A stretch of DNA of 64,000 bases from Cristatella mucedo (Eukaryota; Bryozoa; Phylactolaemata; Cristatellidae), in assembly GCA_009760855.2 (NCBI GenBank), contig WPIO01000031.1:2483001-2547000 (forward strand), read 5' to 3'. A program made the position numbers and the translations under genes. The notes beneath the pieces were generated by a model. It was not told the DNA's origin, ran no database searches, and saw only the letters and a list, made by a program, of their open reading frames with translations. This document shows positions 11,227 to 22,759 of this stretch, piece after piece; positions within the stretch are counted from its first letter, which is position 1; each line of letters opens with the position of its first letter.

Positions 11227-11670
11227 TGTACCCTAGAGGTTGCGGACCCACTGACATTCTAAATGTCGAGCTGGGCCTCGCCTTACCCTGGAAGGGCCAA
11301 GCCTGGGGTCAGCTCTCAGAGGCCCGAGGACCGGAACTTGGGACAGCGTGCTCGCTCTCTTTCAGCGGTAGCTCTCGACGGTGGTGGACGAACGCTCCGT
11401 CTACCACAGAGTACTCAGCTAGCCGGGTCTTGGACGGCGTGCGCTTGTACTGGTGGAACGGAGCCCTGCGACGGTGTGACTGTAGAAGCCGACTGAGAAC
11501 CAACACATTTGTTCGCACTTGCCGCGTCATCTTGCGCCCCCATAGTGTACTGTGTATAGGACCCTCCCTGTAGACTTGTTTTTGTTTAGGTTCCCTGTTG
11601 TTGTTTGCGCATGCGTTGTTTTAAAGAGGTTTAACCTGACGGCCGCTCGTCTTACTCTAGTTCAGCGTGT
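11227..11670 (+). mobile_element. LTR fragment, family 1
   Basis: Begins TGTACCCTAGAGG and contains the LTR landmarks CTCAGCTAGCCGGGTCTTGG, CGCACTTGCCGCGTCATCTT and CCTGACGGCCGCTCGTCTTA, with several deletions. It interrupts the left copy of the local duplication. Confidence 0.72.
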
Positions 11671-12085
11671 CAGCAGCGTGGGAATTCACTTTATCAAGCG
11701 CATCAGCCGATGCCGAGTTTTAATACAAAGTAGGGCTGGTTTTTCGTCAGCGGAGAAGTGAAAGTCAATACCGCCGCCGTAGCGGTCCTGGCGAGTCGGA
11801 CTAAGAGTTTTCCTAAAACGTTCTGGATTTGTTAACCAAACTTGCACCCATATTCATCTGCAGCCGCAGAAACCGGCCCACGGTATCGGCTCCTGACTGA
11901 GCGTTGCTTCTCACAATCTTTTTGTTGCATGAAATGGTGTCTGTCGGCTACGTTACATGGACTGAAAGCCGCGTTGGATTCTCGTGTGCTATTGAGCACG
12001 CAATTTTATAGCATCCGATTGGGTCTTTGCGAGTCCGTCGTTACTGTTATCATATCTATATTGTTCTTTTGGTGTGGTAATTATA

Positions 12086-14343
12086 GCCTGTTTCCCCGAA
12101 AGGAAGACAGGCCTTATATTAATTGTATCTCCGAAATTCGCATTAGGACTTAATTTCAGCGGATGATTTTTCTCATGTACAAAAATCAATGTTTTTCATG
12201 TAAAAAATGTGTTTCTATTCATATGCACAGATCAATTTTTATTAATAAAATATTTTTATTTTTTCAAATAGTCATGTCATGTCCTTCTGGAACAGCGTCC
12301 GGAGCCTCAAGAGCCTTTATAACTGCTTAAATTTCTTGTGACATCATTCCCTGTAGAACCATTGGCCCCAATTTCTCATGACCAACAATATAACTCTCCT
12401 TAAATGGACACTTCCTGTACATGTAGCCTGCTTATAGCGCATTGACAAGACAGCTGTCGTGATTTTAACCCATGAATTTTTCACATAAGTAACGACCTCT
12501 TGTAGGTCAGGTTTCGCCGAGCTTCCATGCTAATTATTTCTCCATTTTATTTCAATGTAGTCATTATTGTTCATTCGCAAATTGTCCTTAAATTGATTTT
12601 CTTGTGACATTGATTGTGCAATATTAAGAGTCTGAAGGTAGGCAGTCATTCCAGCAGGACTCATTATTTGATCTATTTTTCTTTCTGCCTATAAGTTCTT
12701 CATGTCTTTAGCACAGTTAGTGCTGACTGAATCTCAGACTAGCAGAACGTTTTGGCCACCCGGCAAAACCAGTGGCAACGTTAAATCAACCCACTTCCTT
12801 ATAACTGATTTGTATGCACCAGGCTTTTACGGTATCAAGAGTGTACGCGCTTGAAACACGTTGAATCTTATTTTCTGTACCTTACCGATGATTAGAGATG
12901 AGACTTTCTGTCCATCCAGATTAATTTCCAAAATAAAGGGAGCATGTGCAATTTCGTAACCAGTGCAGGGAGCACAGATTGACGAGGCACCCCTCTGCTC
13001 AATTGCCGCTTGAGAACCTTACCCCTAAAACTGCAGTTTATTTCATCGCAACCATGTTGGAAAGTTGGTATTGTAACCTAGATGCCATCAACTAAGGACT
13101 TGAATCCAAATGTATGTTTAACAACTACACTATCTTTCAACTTAAACATGTTGCTGATCGTCTTAGAGATAGTTCATGACACTGAAGGAAGCCGTCTATC
13201 CATTTTGGGATGCTTTGAATTCTCGTGTGAATATTTCTGACTGGTGCCATTGCAAGGGTAAATACATGCCTGAATTTCAGCCCTGAGCACAACCGTAGCT
13301 TTTGCTCTCCTGTCAGCAATCTATTCACCGACGATGCCTTCCAGCTCAGGAATTAATGATTAGCGACCTAATCTACCTTTGCGCTTCTTAGCATAGCCAG
13401 CCATTTCCAAACCATTAGAAGATCCGATACCTTCTCTTTACAGAAAGCCATCACATTCTCGCCCGGGGAGTCCTCCAAGATTCCTTTCTTGTACTCGACA
13501 GAACAGCTCTTCCTTTTTTGCACTCATCCTTTCTGTAGGTAAACATTTTATTTCCTGTAATCCACAGTTAAGTCAAGTGTTATCGTATCATAATTAAAGA
13601 CTTCAGAGACGGATGGCAACAAAAACGATGACAGTTACCAGAGGAAAAGGTTGGGCCGAAACAAAAACGATCCGAACAAAGTAACATGAGACAAGACGAG
13701 ACGAGAAGAGACAGCGAGATTCGCCTCGTTTGCCCAACTTTGCCAGATGCGTAACTAAAGGAGAAATCGCCGAGCCCCCCCCCCCCCATCAAAATCTTTG
13801 GTTGCCGCCTCCAAAAGGAAATATCGTATCTTCATGTGTGCCCCACATATTACGGTATGTGGGGAACGCATTCTTCCTACGTCTGCCCTCACATACCGTG
13901 TACACTGCCCCCACACAGCCATACAGCACAGAACATGCCCTCATGGGCGAAGACACCATAGTGTGGGGGGTCATTATATTATGTGGGGACAGATTCTTCC
14001 TTCGTTGCACCCACTCAGCACCGTTAGCCTCCTAAAGATTTACAATATTTCCCAAAAATCAATGGTTTCAGCATGATCAGCATTTGGATAAACAAACAAT
14101 TATTCAACACTACTGATATCGGACTCTAATCCCGAGGGGTGCGCCCCGGCTGCTTCTGCACTCTTCTCTTTGCATCGTGCTGCCATCGGGTACCACGTGA
14201 CCGATCTTTCCGAAGTCTGCTGCAACGGCTGCACAAAGAAGCTACCGAAAGGGATTATTTTTTTAAGTAGGGCATACATTTACTCCTGCATGATTAGCAT
14301 GCTAGGTTTTTTCGTCGTACGTCTTATTTTCGGGAAAACACGG
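12086..14343 (-). mobile_element. Pogo/Tigger-like DNA transposon remnant
   Basis: Terminal inverted repeats GCCTGTTTCCCCGAAAGGAA and (complement of the right end) CCGTGTTTTCCCGAAAATAA, flanked by TA (12084-12085, 14344-14345). Minus-strand frames between about 13.1 and 12.4 kb read KSVIRKWVDLTLPLVLPGG, IMSPAGMTAYLQTLNIAQSM, FKDNLRMNNNDYIE and LQEVVTYVKNSWVKI, matching the end of a pogo-type DDE transposase (PGGMT..LQPLD...NKPFK..LR). Many stops: inactive. It is absent from the right copy of the duplication. Confidence 0.82.
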
Positions 14344-14779
14344 TAGTACTATAAAGACCGTGACGTATTTCAAAAAAGGGAAGATAATTTCCTAATTTGC
14401 AAATGTAGCTGCAACATATCAATGGTATAGTAGTATCCAATAGTAGTATCCAAGCCTGAGATTTTCCTGACGGAGTGCCCGTGACTACGACCTGGCACTG
14501 GGGTCCGCGACCTGAACCAGCAAGCCTCCGGTGTATCACCAAATCTTTGATGCAAGTAATAACGCAAAATACACACAGGTATATACCTGTATTGTGTGCA
14601 TTTATATATCTACATGTTGTAAGCATACCAAGAGAATTATTCTTGTTTATACCGATTTGGCGTAGCGGCTGCTACAAGATGCATAGCAGTGAAAAATTAG
14701 CTTGGACTGAACAGTCTCCAATAGTGCCGACTGTGGCATACTGCTGCATTTTAGTATGGAAAAAGCAAGCACTTAACCC

Positions 14780-15033
14780 TCAGTACTTGGAGCCCGTAAG
14801 GAGAGCATCGGAGGTTCCGTCGTGAGTGCTAGCCGAAATGTCGGAACTGAGGGATGCATCGAGTCGGCTCAGGTCGGCTGAAGAGGCATTCATAGAAGGA
14901 CTTTCGGAATGCTGCAGCTCTCCTGTGCTGTCGCGACCAAGCACTTCGAACGACTCGCCTATGCTGGTAGTGGTGGAGAGCTGTGGATTAGATGATCCAG
15001 GTGACTGCAGTATGCTGTCGCTCTCTGTGATGC
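14780..15033 (-). CDS. Gene 2, terminal exon: Ser/Thr-rich tail
   Basis: 254 nt, phase 1 in, acceptor tgtccttgcag, stop TGA at 14780-14782. Encodes an acidic, Ser/Thr-rich low-complexity tail starting GITESDSILQSPGSSN and ending DALLTGSKY. The first Gly codon is shared with the preceding exon. Such a tail is probably disordered. The last ~18 codons and the 3' flank have a diverged copy at 22.76-23.18 kb. Function unknown. Confidence 0.72.
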
Positions 15034-15177
15034 CTGCAAGGACACACACACGTTAGCCGGTAGTTATCTGCCCTGTGGGCAACCGAAAAGGTCAGCTGTG
15101 TCTAAGAAAAAGTGATGGCGCCCTGTAGGCAGAGCACATCGAAGCACTGGTGCCGATGCTACGACTGCAGCCCTAAC

Positions 15178-15270
15178 CTGGCAACGGTTCGCTGCAATCA
15201 GGGCAGAAGTCATCATCGATCGTCAAATCGACCGTCGCTGAACACTTTGAACATGTGATCTGCACTTTTT
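15178..15270 (-). CDS. Gene 2, zinc-ribbon exon (CSKC...CPDC)
   Basis: 93 nt, phase 1 to 1, acceptor tggtttcttgcag, donor gttagg. Encodes VQITCSKCSATVDLTIDDDF followed by CPDCSEPLP: two CxxC knuckles 14 residues apart, a typical zinc ribbon. It joins in frame with both neighbours. Confidence 0.75.
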
Positions 15271-15484
15271 CTGCAAGAAACCAAAGCAAGAGGGCCTTTA
15301 CGCAATGGAGCAAAGTACGGGGCACATTTGAGGGCAGTGGGGGCAGGAGTGTGTGTCAGGGTTGAGCAGATAGTGTAGAGGAGAGCAGGTAATTAATGAC
15401 AAGTGACTAGCACATCAATGCACACACAGAGATGCAGACATAGAGATGCAGGTATAAAGAGCAGCCGTGCACGATGCTACTTAC

Positions 15485-15678
15485 GCCCAAAAAAAGGCGA
15501 TCTGCATTTACTGCAGAACTTCGGGAACCGTCCGTTTCGAAGCTGCGCTGCCTTGCTACATTCTATCTGCCAGCATTTCAGTGCCACCACAGCAGAGCAC
15601 GTGTCGCACACGAAGCGGCTGCCACTATTGAAGACACGACCACCACAGAGACACTGGCCCACCACCTCCATGTCACCA
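15485..15678 (-). CDS. Gene 2, Cys-rich exon (CLCG, CDTC, CSKC)
   Basis: 194 nt, phase 2 to 1, acceptor cactacag, donor gtaagt. Encodes MEVVGQCLCGGRVFNSGSRF, then VCDTC, LKCWQIECSK and GRFPKFCSKCRSPFFG. The Cys pattern (CxC, CxxC, C.....C, CxxC) suggests one or two zinc-binding ribbons. The 5' part of the gene is not found; the next exon should lie between 15.7 and 23.4 kb. I do not recognise the family; it could be a zinc-ribbon adaptor or the tail of another large protein. Confidence 0.72.
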
Positions 15679-15894
15679 CTGTAGTGTTACCACTGCAATG
15701 ATAGCAAGCTTGGCCAGTGAGGGAAGAGCCGAACTACGTGTGGCAACAACTGGTGGGGAAAAGGACAGGACGCCAAGATGCCGCGACTTCATACACTTCC
15801 TCTGCATCAATCTAACATCGGTCTAACATCAGCCCAACATCAACCGACTTGGCCCAAAGCAACCCTGAGGTAAAAATGTGCAGGCATTGTAACT

Positions 15895-15897
<3 letters not shown>

Positions 15898-15938
<41 letters not shown>
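15898..15938. repeat. (CT)n microsatellite
   Basis: About 20 uninterrupted CT units next to gene 2. Confidence 0.95.
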
Positions 15939-15939
<1 letters not shown>

Positions 15940-17240
15940 TTATGACCGCAACATGGTAAATAAATTATTTTGTAAGACCTATTTACACCACAAGGTACAT
16001 CAGTGTGAGTTTTTGTGAATGGAATTCGAGAGGAGTGGTGTTTTTGACGAACTTGTAAATACAAGCTATTCCGCCCCGAAAGGGAGCGCAGACCGTAACT
16101 TTAAACTATAAAAACGTTGAATTTTCAAAATAATAATATGTTTCCTCGAGCTCAACCGTTCAACTGGTAGTTATAATAATAAAAAAGCCTAAAACCGATC
16201 ACATCAAGTCAAACCACGCCCCTATGGCTTAGTAGTCCACTATCCGCAAACGGTTATCCAAGGCTATAACTCCTTATTTTCCACAATAAATATATTTAGA
16301 TTGGTATATTTACACGGGCCTCTAAACTGGAAGTGACTCTCGTTCGGAAACTAGACTATTAATTGGGACAATGCATTGATAAGTTAAGATGCCGGGGCCG
16401 CAGTAACTAAGGACTCATTTAACACCACTCGCATTGAATCCTCGGAGCACTGATATGCCTCCCGTGGCGGCCATATCCCACTCAGGAACTCAATGGTGAC
16501 GGATGCCTCACTTAACCGCCTAGTGTCTGGTTTCTTAGCTCGTCGTACGCTGGAAACCACTCTGCAAATATTGATTGAATTCTATTTAAGGAAAGTTTGG
16601 TTGATTTCTATTTCTCATATAGGCCGTTTATAGTTACAATTTATTTAGAGGACAATATAGTTAGAACGGGTGAAGCGCCAGGTTGTACGACGACCGCATT
16701 AGAGCTAGACGCTTTAGTGGACATGTTAAGTTGAGGCTATCTAAGGATCGTGTATGGTTTACATATTCCTAAAAATCTGTATTTACCTATTTATTAAATT
16801 GCATGTTCGATTCATATAGCTAGCGTTGTTGTCGTCTAGCAGGCATATATAAAACTCTTACAACCAACGGAACATCAACTCGGTTTTCAATTCCACTCAT
16901 GCCGTTGTATTCATTTACCACCGATGTTAGTTGACCGATCAACTTGAAATTCGGATCGTGTAATTTTGTATGCTTGCACATCATTCCAGTCACCTTTCGT
17001 GTTTATAGAACCTTAGTAGATAGACTTATTTTGAACAAGAACTGGCTCTGTTGATCATGCTAAGCCGTTGGCATCATTTCACTCAAATGTCGTGAAAATG
17101 TCACATGTAAGCCGATTGTGATCCGATCAATGTGCAATATTAAGTACAAGCTCCTAGGTGTGCTTCAAAGTTTTATGGCGGTAAACCAAGACCGCGGGCG
17201 TCTCTGCGAGCATTTCATGCATTTTCAGCTTCAGTTGCCT
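15940..17240. other. Unassigned AT-rich region
   Basis: No coding frame with splice support, no RNA gene and no named repeat recognised. Confidence 0.4.
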
Positions 17241-17247
17241 TTAGCCA

Positions 17248-17406
17248 TGATGGCACACTAGGAAAGGTGGTTGCTTTTCATGACCTCGATACCCAGGTCG
17301 TGGGTTCGAATCCTGCGGTGAGCGATTTATTATGGCCGCTACAAGCGGTGGTGATAGCCATAAAGACTCTTATGTCGCTATAAAAAGAGGATGTTAAATC
17401 AGCTAG
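17248..17406 (+). repeat. tRNA-derived SINE, family 1 (good copy)
   Basis: Head TGGCACACTAGG resembles an RNA polymerase III A box, and GGGTTCGAATCC is a canonical B box. The body GCGGTGAGCGAT...GCCGCTACAAGCGGTGGTGA and the end GAGGATGTTAAATCAGCTAG match copies at 5.1, 44.3 and 59.2 kb. As a tRNA it fails: no acceptor stem closes. Confidence 0.82.
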
Positions 17407-17409
17407 TAC

Positions 17410-20180
17410 TTCTCTCAGTGTTTTCCCAACAGCAGTAGTGTGTCTTTTCAATTCTAACGCTTGGCCAAACGGATCGACATGAAATTTTAAATATAGGTCG
17501 GGCTCACCAGCCTGTCAAACGCGGCTTGCTGGTACACACATCATGGTCAGTAAGTATAACTAGACGTCCCTATGTCCCTGAACTTGAATTTGATGACACT
17601 TTTGAAAGGTTAGACATGTCAATAATTTTCAGTTTATTTTTAGAACGTCACGTTTCGATGCCAAGTGTCGCGCATATTTTGAGGAGTTTGGCATCTTTGC
17701 ACAGTTGACTGGCATTAAATCTGTCGATTTGATAACATGGCCGTGTTTGGCTGAAGTTCAGTAAAAAAAAACCTGACCTTTACTCGTACAGGTCTTCATA
17801 AAGTCAACGCAATAGCTATGGTTATATTTAAAGATAGCTTGTATTACCCTTATTATTTTTGCCAATTTTCGTGTCAATCGTTCCATTTGCCTTTGAGAAA
17901 TATCAATAAATGTGCTATCAAGTGGGCTCAATCCCATCCGTTGGGATGGCGAACGCGTTATTTTTTATTTTTTAGTTTACAGAGGCAATTCTTTTTCAAA
18001 GAATTCTATTTAGAAGGCGCATCATGTCACTTTGGCGATCCAACCCCAGCCGACACTACAAGATACTGCACCTGACCCACGTGACCGGGTACCTGCTTCT
18101 GATCTTTTTTCCTGCTCGTAATTCCCTCACGGAGTGCATTTAAACCAGCAATTGTCCTTGCTTGTGATTTTCTCATTTAGTAATGTCATTCGCTGGCTGC
18201 CGGAGTCGAGTGCATTCTTAACACCGCATATTTAAATGGTCTTTGAAGCGGGAAGTCCGACGATTGAAAGCGAAACCAATTGACAACGGTCAAATGACAT
18301 GTGTACGACCGCATTACCACCTCCGCTACCGTAAATCTTCGCGTGAGATTTCGCCCGATTAGCGTGGGGAAGAAGCGATCGGCAGCCGCCGGCATCAGAT
18401 AATCGGCATAGGCGAGGCCGGCACACCGCGTAGTCGAGCAGCCCGCCAGCTGACGACGAGTATGCGGCAAAGCATCAAGCTGCACCCACTCACCTTTCTC
18501 GTACAGTACGAGTCACAAGACTACATCAAATTTCATTTTATAAATTTCAGTTTTCAGGAATCAGGATCACAGTATGCAACAGTTGAGCCGGGAAGTCCCG
18601 AAAAAGGATCGAGGCTGCAAAGCGCCGCCTTTTCCGGTTTGCCGCGCCCCTTTCGCCGGAAAAGCCTGGTTCGCTGTGCTTCTCTAGAACCGCCCACTCC
18701 CCCCCCCCCCCCCCCCGCCGACTGAGCTGCGCTCCGTACTCGCCGACGTGACGTGTTTATGAAGCGAACAACCGTCGAGGAGCCGCGATGAGGCAGTTAA
18801 TGAAGCCAAGGGCTAAGCTGTCTGATTATAGCATGCTATGAACTCCTCTGGGATGAGGTGATAAACCCATATGCCCGAGGGTTTACGGACACGCCGACCG
18901 CCCAAGTTGCAGCCCCCCCCCCGTTTCGGCAGTAGGTCCGGCTGTTTCGGTCGCTAAAGCAGACATTTTTGCTGCGAGAGTAGGCAATTCAGCCACGAGT
19001 TGACATTAAATGGAGTGCTTTGCGATGAATCTTAAGCATTCTCACTTCTTATGAGACATTAAAAACTGCAACTGCTTGCTGTAAGATTATTACGGCAAGC
19101 AATTGCCGCTTTTATTATAATCGTCCTGGGTAATAAGAGTCCCGTTGGACTTACTTCTTATGATGAGAAGTAACATACAGCTACACCAGGGTCACTATTT
19201 AATATTACTGATATCGTAGGGGAGGTGATATCATTGCATTGCGTCGTAACCCGTTTGAAAATTTGTGGGCGTGGCCACGCCCTCGTAGCCGTTTAGCCCC
19301 AGCCGGACTCACGCCAGTCCGCCTGGCCAACGGGTTCGCTGAGTACCACCTCATTAGGCACAGCAGTTGGAAGGTATCAGCTAACTAAGCTGGATTTAAT
19401 TGGAGCGTTTCAGCTGTGGTCGCTTGACCCACTAGTCCTGCAGCAACAAACTTTCTGCCGGTTCGTCTGCCTGCAAGCACGCTATTCCCTCTCTCTCGCC
19501 CTCTCACTCTCTTTCTCTTCTCTCCGGTGCTACGTCCACGATGGCTACTACATCCGTAGGTACGCTCGCTCAATTGTGTGCCTGCGTGTGATGGAATGCA
19601 GCCGTCGTCACCAGTACCACAGCTCGCTTGTGGGGGCTCCGTTCATCTCCGACGCGCTGCCATTGCGCGCCCGAGCGTACCTACAAAATGAAGCGATGTG
19701 CAAACATGCATCGTATGATTTCGCTTAAATAGCTACTATGAGCAAATTCCTGTTGTTTGACATTCTCCAAGCGGCAGGTACGCGATGCCACACAGAACAC
19801 CGAAGCAAGCGGGCTAGTAGACGTTTATTCAAACAGACGCCGCAGCGGGCCAGTACGCGACTGCCCGCCCAGCGTCCTCGACGCCACTCCCGGGCCTTTG
19901 CCGCCCGTTACTTATATACTACAGCCATAAATGGCAATAGCCCACAATCCAACAACAGTGTCATAATCTTACAATAACTACAATGCCTAAAAAATAAACT
20001 GAATTGGCCGCGCTACAAGGTTGCAGGCGTCACCAGTGTATCATCTCTATTCGTGGCGGCTGAGACTAGCACCGCTATGACGCTGCGTTTGCGGCCTAGT
20101 TCTGACCGGACGTGGAAGCCGCATATTACATTTACTGCAGCGTATTCAGAATGTAAGACGGCGAAAACGTAATTAAAGTC
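17410..20180. other. Unassigned region
   Basis: A minus-strand 99-codon frame at 18186-18485 and a plus-strand frame at 18462-18725 have no splice or motif support. A poly-C run near 18.7 kb and weak inverted repeats near 19.05-19.2 kb are the only structure seen. Confidence 0.4.
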
Positions 20181-20199
20181 GATAGATCCTAGCGGCAGA

Positions 20200-21250
20200 C
20201 GTATCGGAAGCTGCAGTGGGTACCAAGCGCGGGTCCTGGCCCTGACCTTCGGGAGCCTGCCACGGCCCGTCGCCAGCACGGCGGTCGACAAGCGAAAGCA
20301 ACGCGGAATGCGGGCAGCCGGAAGAACGAGCCGGAGAGCTCTTTGGTACGAGACTCTGGAGACTCGTGCGCTAGCAAAGGCTTTTCACTCGGCTCTAGCG
20401 TGCGGACAAGCCGCACGCTAGAGCCGAACGAAGGGGTTCATTTAGAATAGAGGTCGGCAAACACCTAGCTAGCTACTCCTTGCAGGGCCGACTGCCCCTC
20501 GAGACGCTCGTGTAGGCACGCCGTCGCCACCACGCGGTTCCGCCCCCAGCCGACGTTCCGTCCGCGCCACGGGCGCGCTCCTTGCCGGCACGTGACGTAT
20601 CCCACCGTCCGCTCCTTTTCCGTCCGCCCCAAGGCCGCGAAATTCACTCTCAGGCTGAGCATCGGCCTGTACGCACGCTACCCACTCTTTTCTCTTGTGT
20701 CGCCGCGTGCTTCCGTGGCAGCACGCATGACGGCCACTATGCCAGTATGTTATGCCCGCGTATTTCATCTGCTTCGCCAGCGTACAATACAGACATCGCC
20801 ATTAGTACCGCGCGTTTGTGGGGGGGGGGGGAGCGTCGCCAATAGTCACTACTCTTCGTGGCGCCGCTGCCTGCGCGAGCGAGCCCCTGCGCTGCGGCCG
20901 GCAGAGTGATGCGGTCCACCGCCGCGCTCTGCCGTCCCTCTCTCCGCCCTAGGGGGCTCCAGCAGAGCGTGGCATCAGCAACAGACACTTGTGGGACGCT
21001 TGGGCCTTACGCGCCCTGGTTATTTACCGTTGGATGCGTCCTGGTTGAATTGACGCGTTTTTTCTCGCTTTCATTGCCGCTGGTTGCAGCTCAAGCTCCG
21101 GTGCGTTTTAATTCTACGAACTGATGTCGGGCGCTTGAATGACGCAGAAGCACCCGGCCGGGCAGGGATGACACAATGTCTACTCTTACAATTGCCGCGC
21201 GCGTCTGTTTGTGCACGTGGCCGTACCCACTCAGCCGGCCTCGCGGAGTG
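20200..21250. promoter_or_regulatory. CpG-rich stretch, possible promoter region
   Basis: A GC- and CpG-dense block between AT-richer neighbours, with many CGC/GCG words. It lies between gene 2 (15 kb) and the end of gene 1 (23.5 kb), so it could be the promoter of gene 2 on the minus strand. No TATA box or first exon can be defended, and repeats elsewhere in the window are also CpG-rich. Confidence 0.3.
20389..20427. repeat. Perfect hairpin: 17-bp arms, 5-base loop
   Basis: TCGGCTCTAGCGTGCGG and its exact reverse complement flank ACAAG. Confidence 0.95.
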
Positions 21251-21276
21251 GGCGTGGTTTCACTTGGCCTAGTTAG

Positions 21277-21430
21277 ATATATAAAATAAATATATAATTC
21301 ATTTGTGTAGCACCCTTAGAGAAATTAGTCTCTATTCAGGCGCTTCAAATCTGCCACGGAGCTCTGGCCCACGAGCTCGGCCGGACCTTGGTCGGGCGAG
21401 CACCTTAAACAACTGAGCCAAAGCTTCTTG
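21277..21430 (-). repeat. tRNA-derived SINE, family 2 (LINE-B-like tail)
   Basis: On the minus strand a tRNA-like head (TTTGGCTCAGTTG as A box) is followed by a tail GAAGCGCCTGAATAGAGACT and a short AT-rich end. The same element is at 25098-25245. Confidence 0.68.
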
Positions 21431-21532
21431 ACCTCCTGAACTGTCCTAGTAGTCCGAAAAGTATGTCAACCGCCGACTTAAACGAACAAACCGAAGGGCA
21501 AGCGTATGCGTGGTAATATGGTGATTATATAT

Positions 21533-21586
21533 GTCGTATATGCGAAGCTTGAGTCATAACTATGACTCATGCTTCGCATATACGAC
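21533..21586. repeat. Long hairpin: 26-bp arms, 2-base loop
   Basis: GTCGTATATGCGAAGCTTGA... and its complement are separated only by AC, with one mismatch. Confidence 0.93.
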
Positions 21587-22319
21587 CGCCCCTCGCTACC
21601 TCTCGCTTCGACTTTTGCGGCATCTCTCTATCGCGGTTTGTGAAATACGTGTGTATTCATCACAAAGTTGATCGAAATAGAGAAAGTGATACAGCGCTCG
21701 CTCTATTACAGTTTAAATTTAAATTGCTGTACCTATGGAACGCGGAAGAACATGAGGCATTAATGACGCCCATCCAGACGAAGGTCAGGATTGGCCTGGC
21801 TAGTTACCCTTAGCTGGCCGTACCGCAATACAGCTACCCCAGGCTAGTGAATCTCGCTCGGGTACACTTACTTAGATTGCCGCTACAAGTCTGGGAGAAA
21901 ATGGGCGGAATCCGCTCAGTTGCCCCATCCTTGTATGGTTGCCTTACCGTTCCACAAGCTGCGGGTACCAACAAGGTCACGGAAATAAGAATACCAGAAT
22001 GCTCCAACAAGCCGTCTCTAATAACTAGCCTCCTCCATTTAAATGCTGACCATAACCTTGCAATGATGGCAGATTTTGGGTATTTCAGTACATAATTTGA
22101 GATTCGCCGTAACTCTTTTTACGTTTGAAAGTGAAGGCGGAAACATGTGCAAGCCCATACGTACCTTGAAATCTGCACAACTCCGTAGCTCCTACACCTC
22201 TGTTGGGTACGTATTGGCATATTTTGATGATTAGGCTCACATCAAGACCAAGCCGCTTTAATGAAGGGAATTGGTCAGACCAAATCGGCACAAGATATCA
22301 CATCGAGTTTGAACATCTG

Positions 22320-22530
22320 CAGCTCGGGCACTCAGCTTATCAGTTGCAGCAGCTAAGTCCGGGTTTTAGTAACAAGTACAGCTGGATTTCGTCAGCAAAG
22401 AAGTGAAAGTCGATGCCACCGCCATAGCGGTCCTTGTGAATTAGGCAAAGAGTTTTCCTAAAACATTCTGCATTGCTGACCAAACTTGCACCCACATTCA
22501 TCATTATGAGCAGAAACCTGCACATGGCAT
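22320..22530 (-). mobile_element. LINE reverse transcriptase fragment (FADE-type box)
   Basis: Minus-strand reading gives IDFHFFADEIQLYLLLKPGL, a decayed YADD box (FADE) of the LINE-A type. The matching left copy is at about 11.69-11.84 kb, so this insertion predates the local duplication. Confidence 0.7.
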
Positions 22531-22759
22531 AGGCTTCCGGCCTCGTTTCCCACTATCTCCTTGTTGCATGACATGGTGCCTGCTATTGGATATACGGATT
22601 ACACGGATCGAAAGCCGCACACAGGCTTCTAGTGTGCGATAGAACATTCAATTGTAGCAACCGAGTGGCTCTTTCTGTGTCCGTCAGGTCACTAATGTCA
22701 CGTCTATAGCATTATGTGATAATTATAGTCCTACGACGGAGGTATAGCTACGATGAATG

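Larger units (their letters stand above)
10810..14835. repeat. Local duplication, left copy
   Basis: Blocks at 10.81-11.19, 11.69-12.08 and 14.35-14.84 kb match, in the same order and orientation, 21.88-23.18 kb. Shared words include TTATTGGCATATTTTG-type, GAGTTTTCCTAAAAC, AAACTTGCACCCA, TCCTAATTTGCA and GCTCCGTCGT-type sequence. The left copy is lengthened by an LTR fragment and a pogo-like transposon. Divergence is considerable. Confidence 0.75.

Noticed and set aside
18186-18485. 99-codon minus-strand frame as a 5' exon of gene 2
   Set aside because: No donor in the right phase and no Cys-rich or other family signal.
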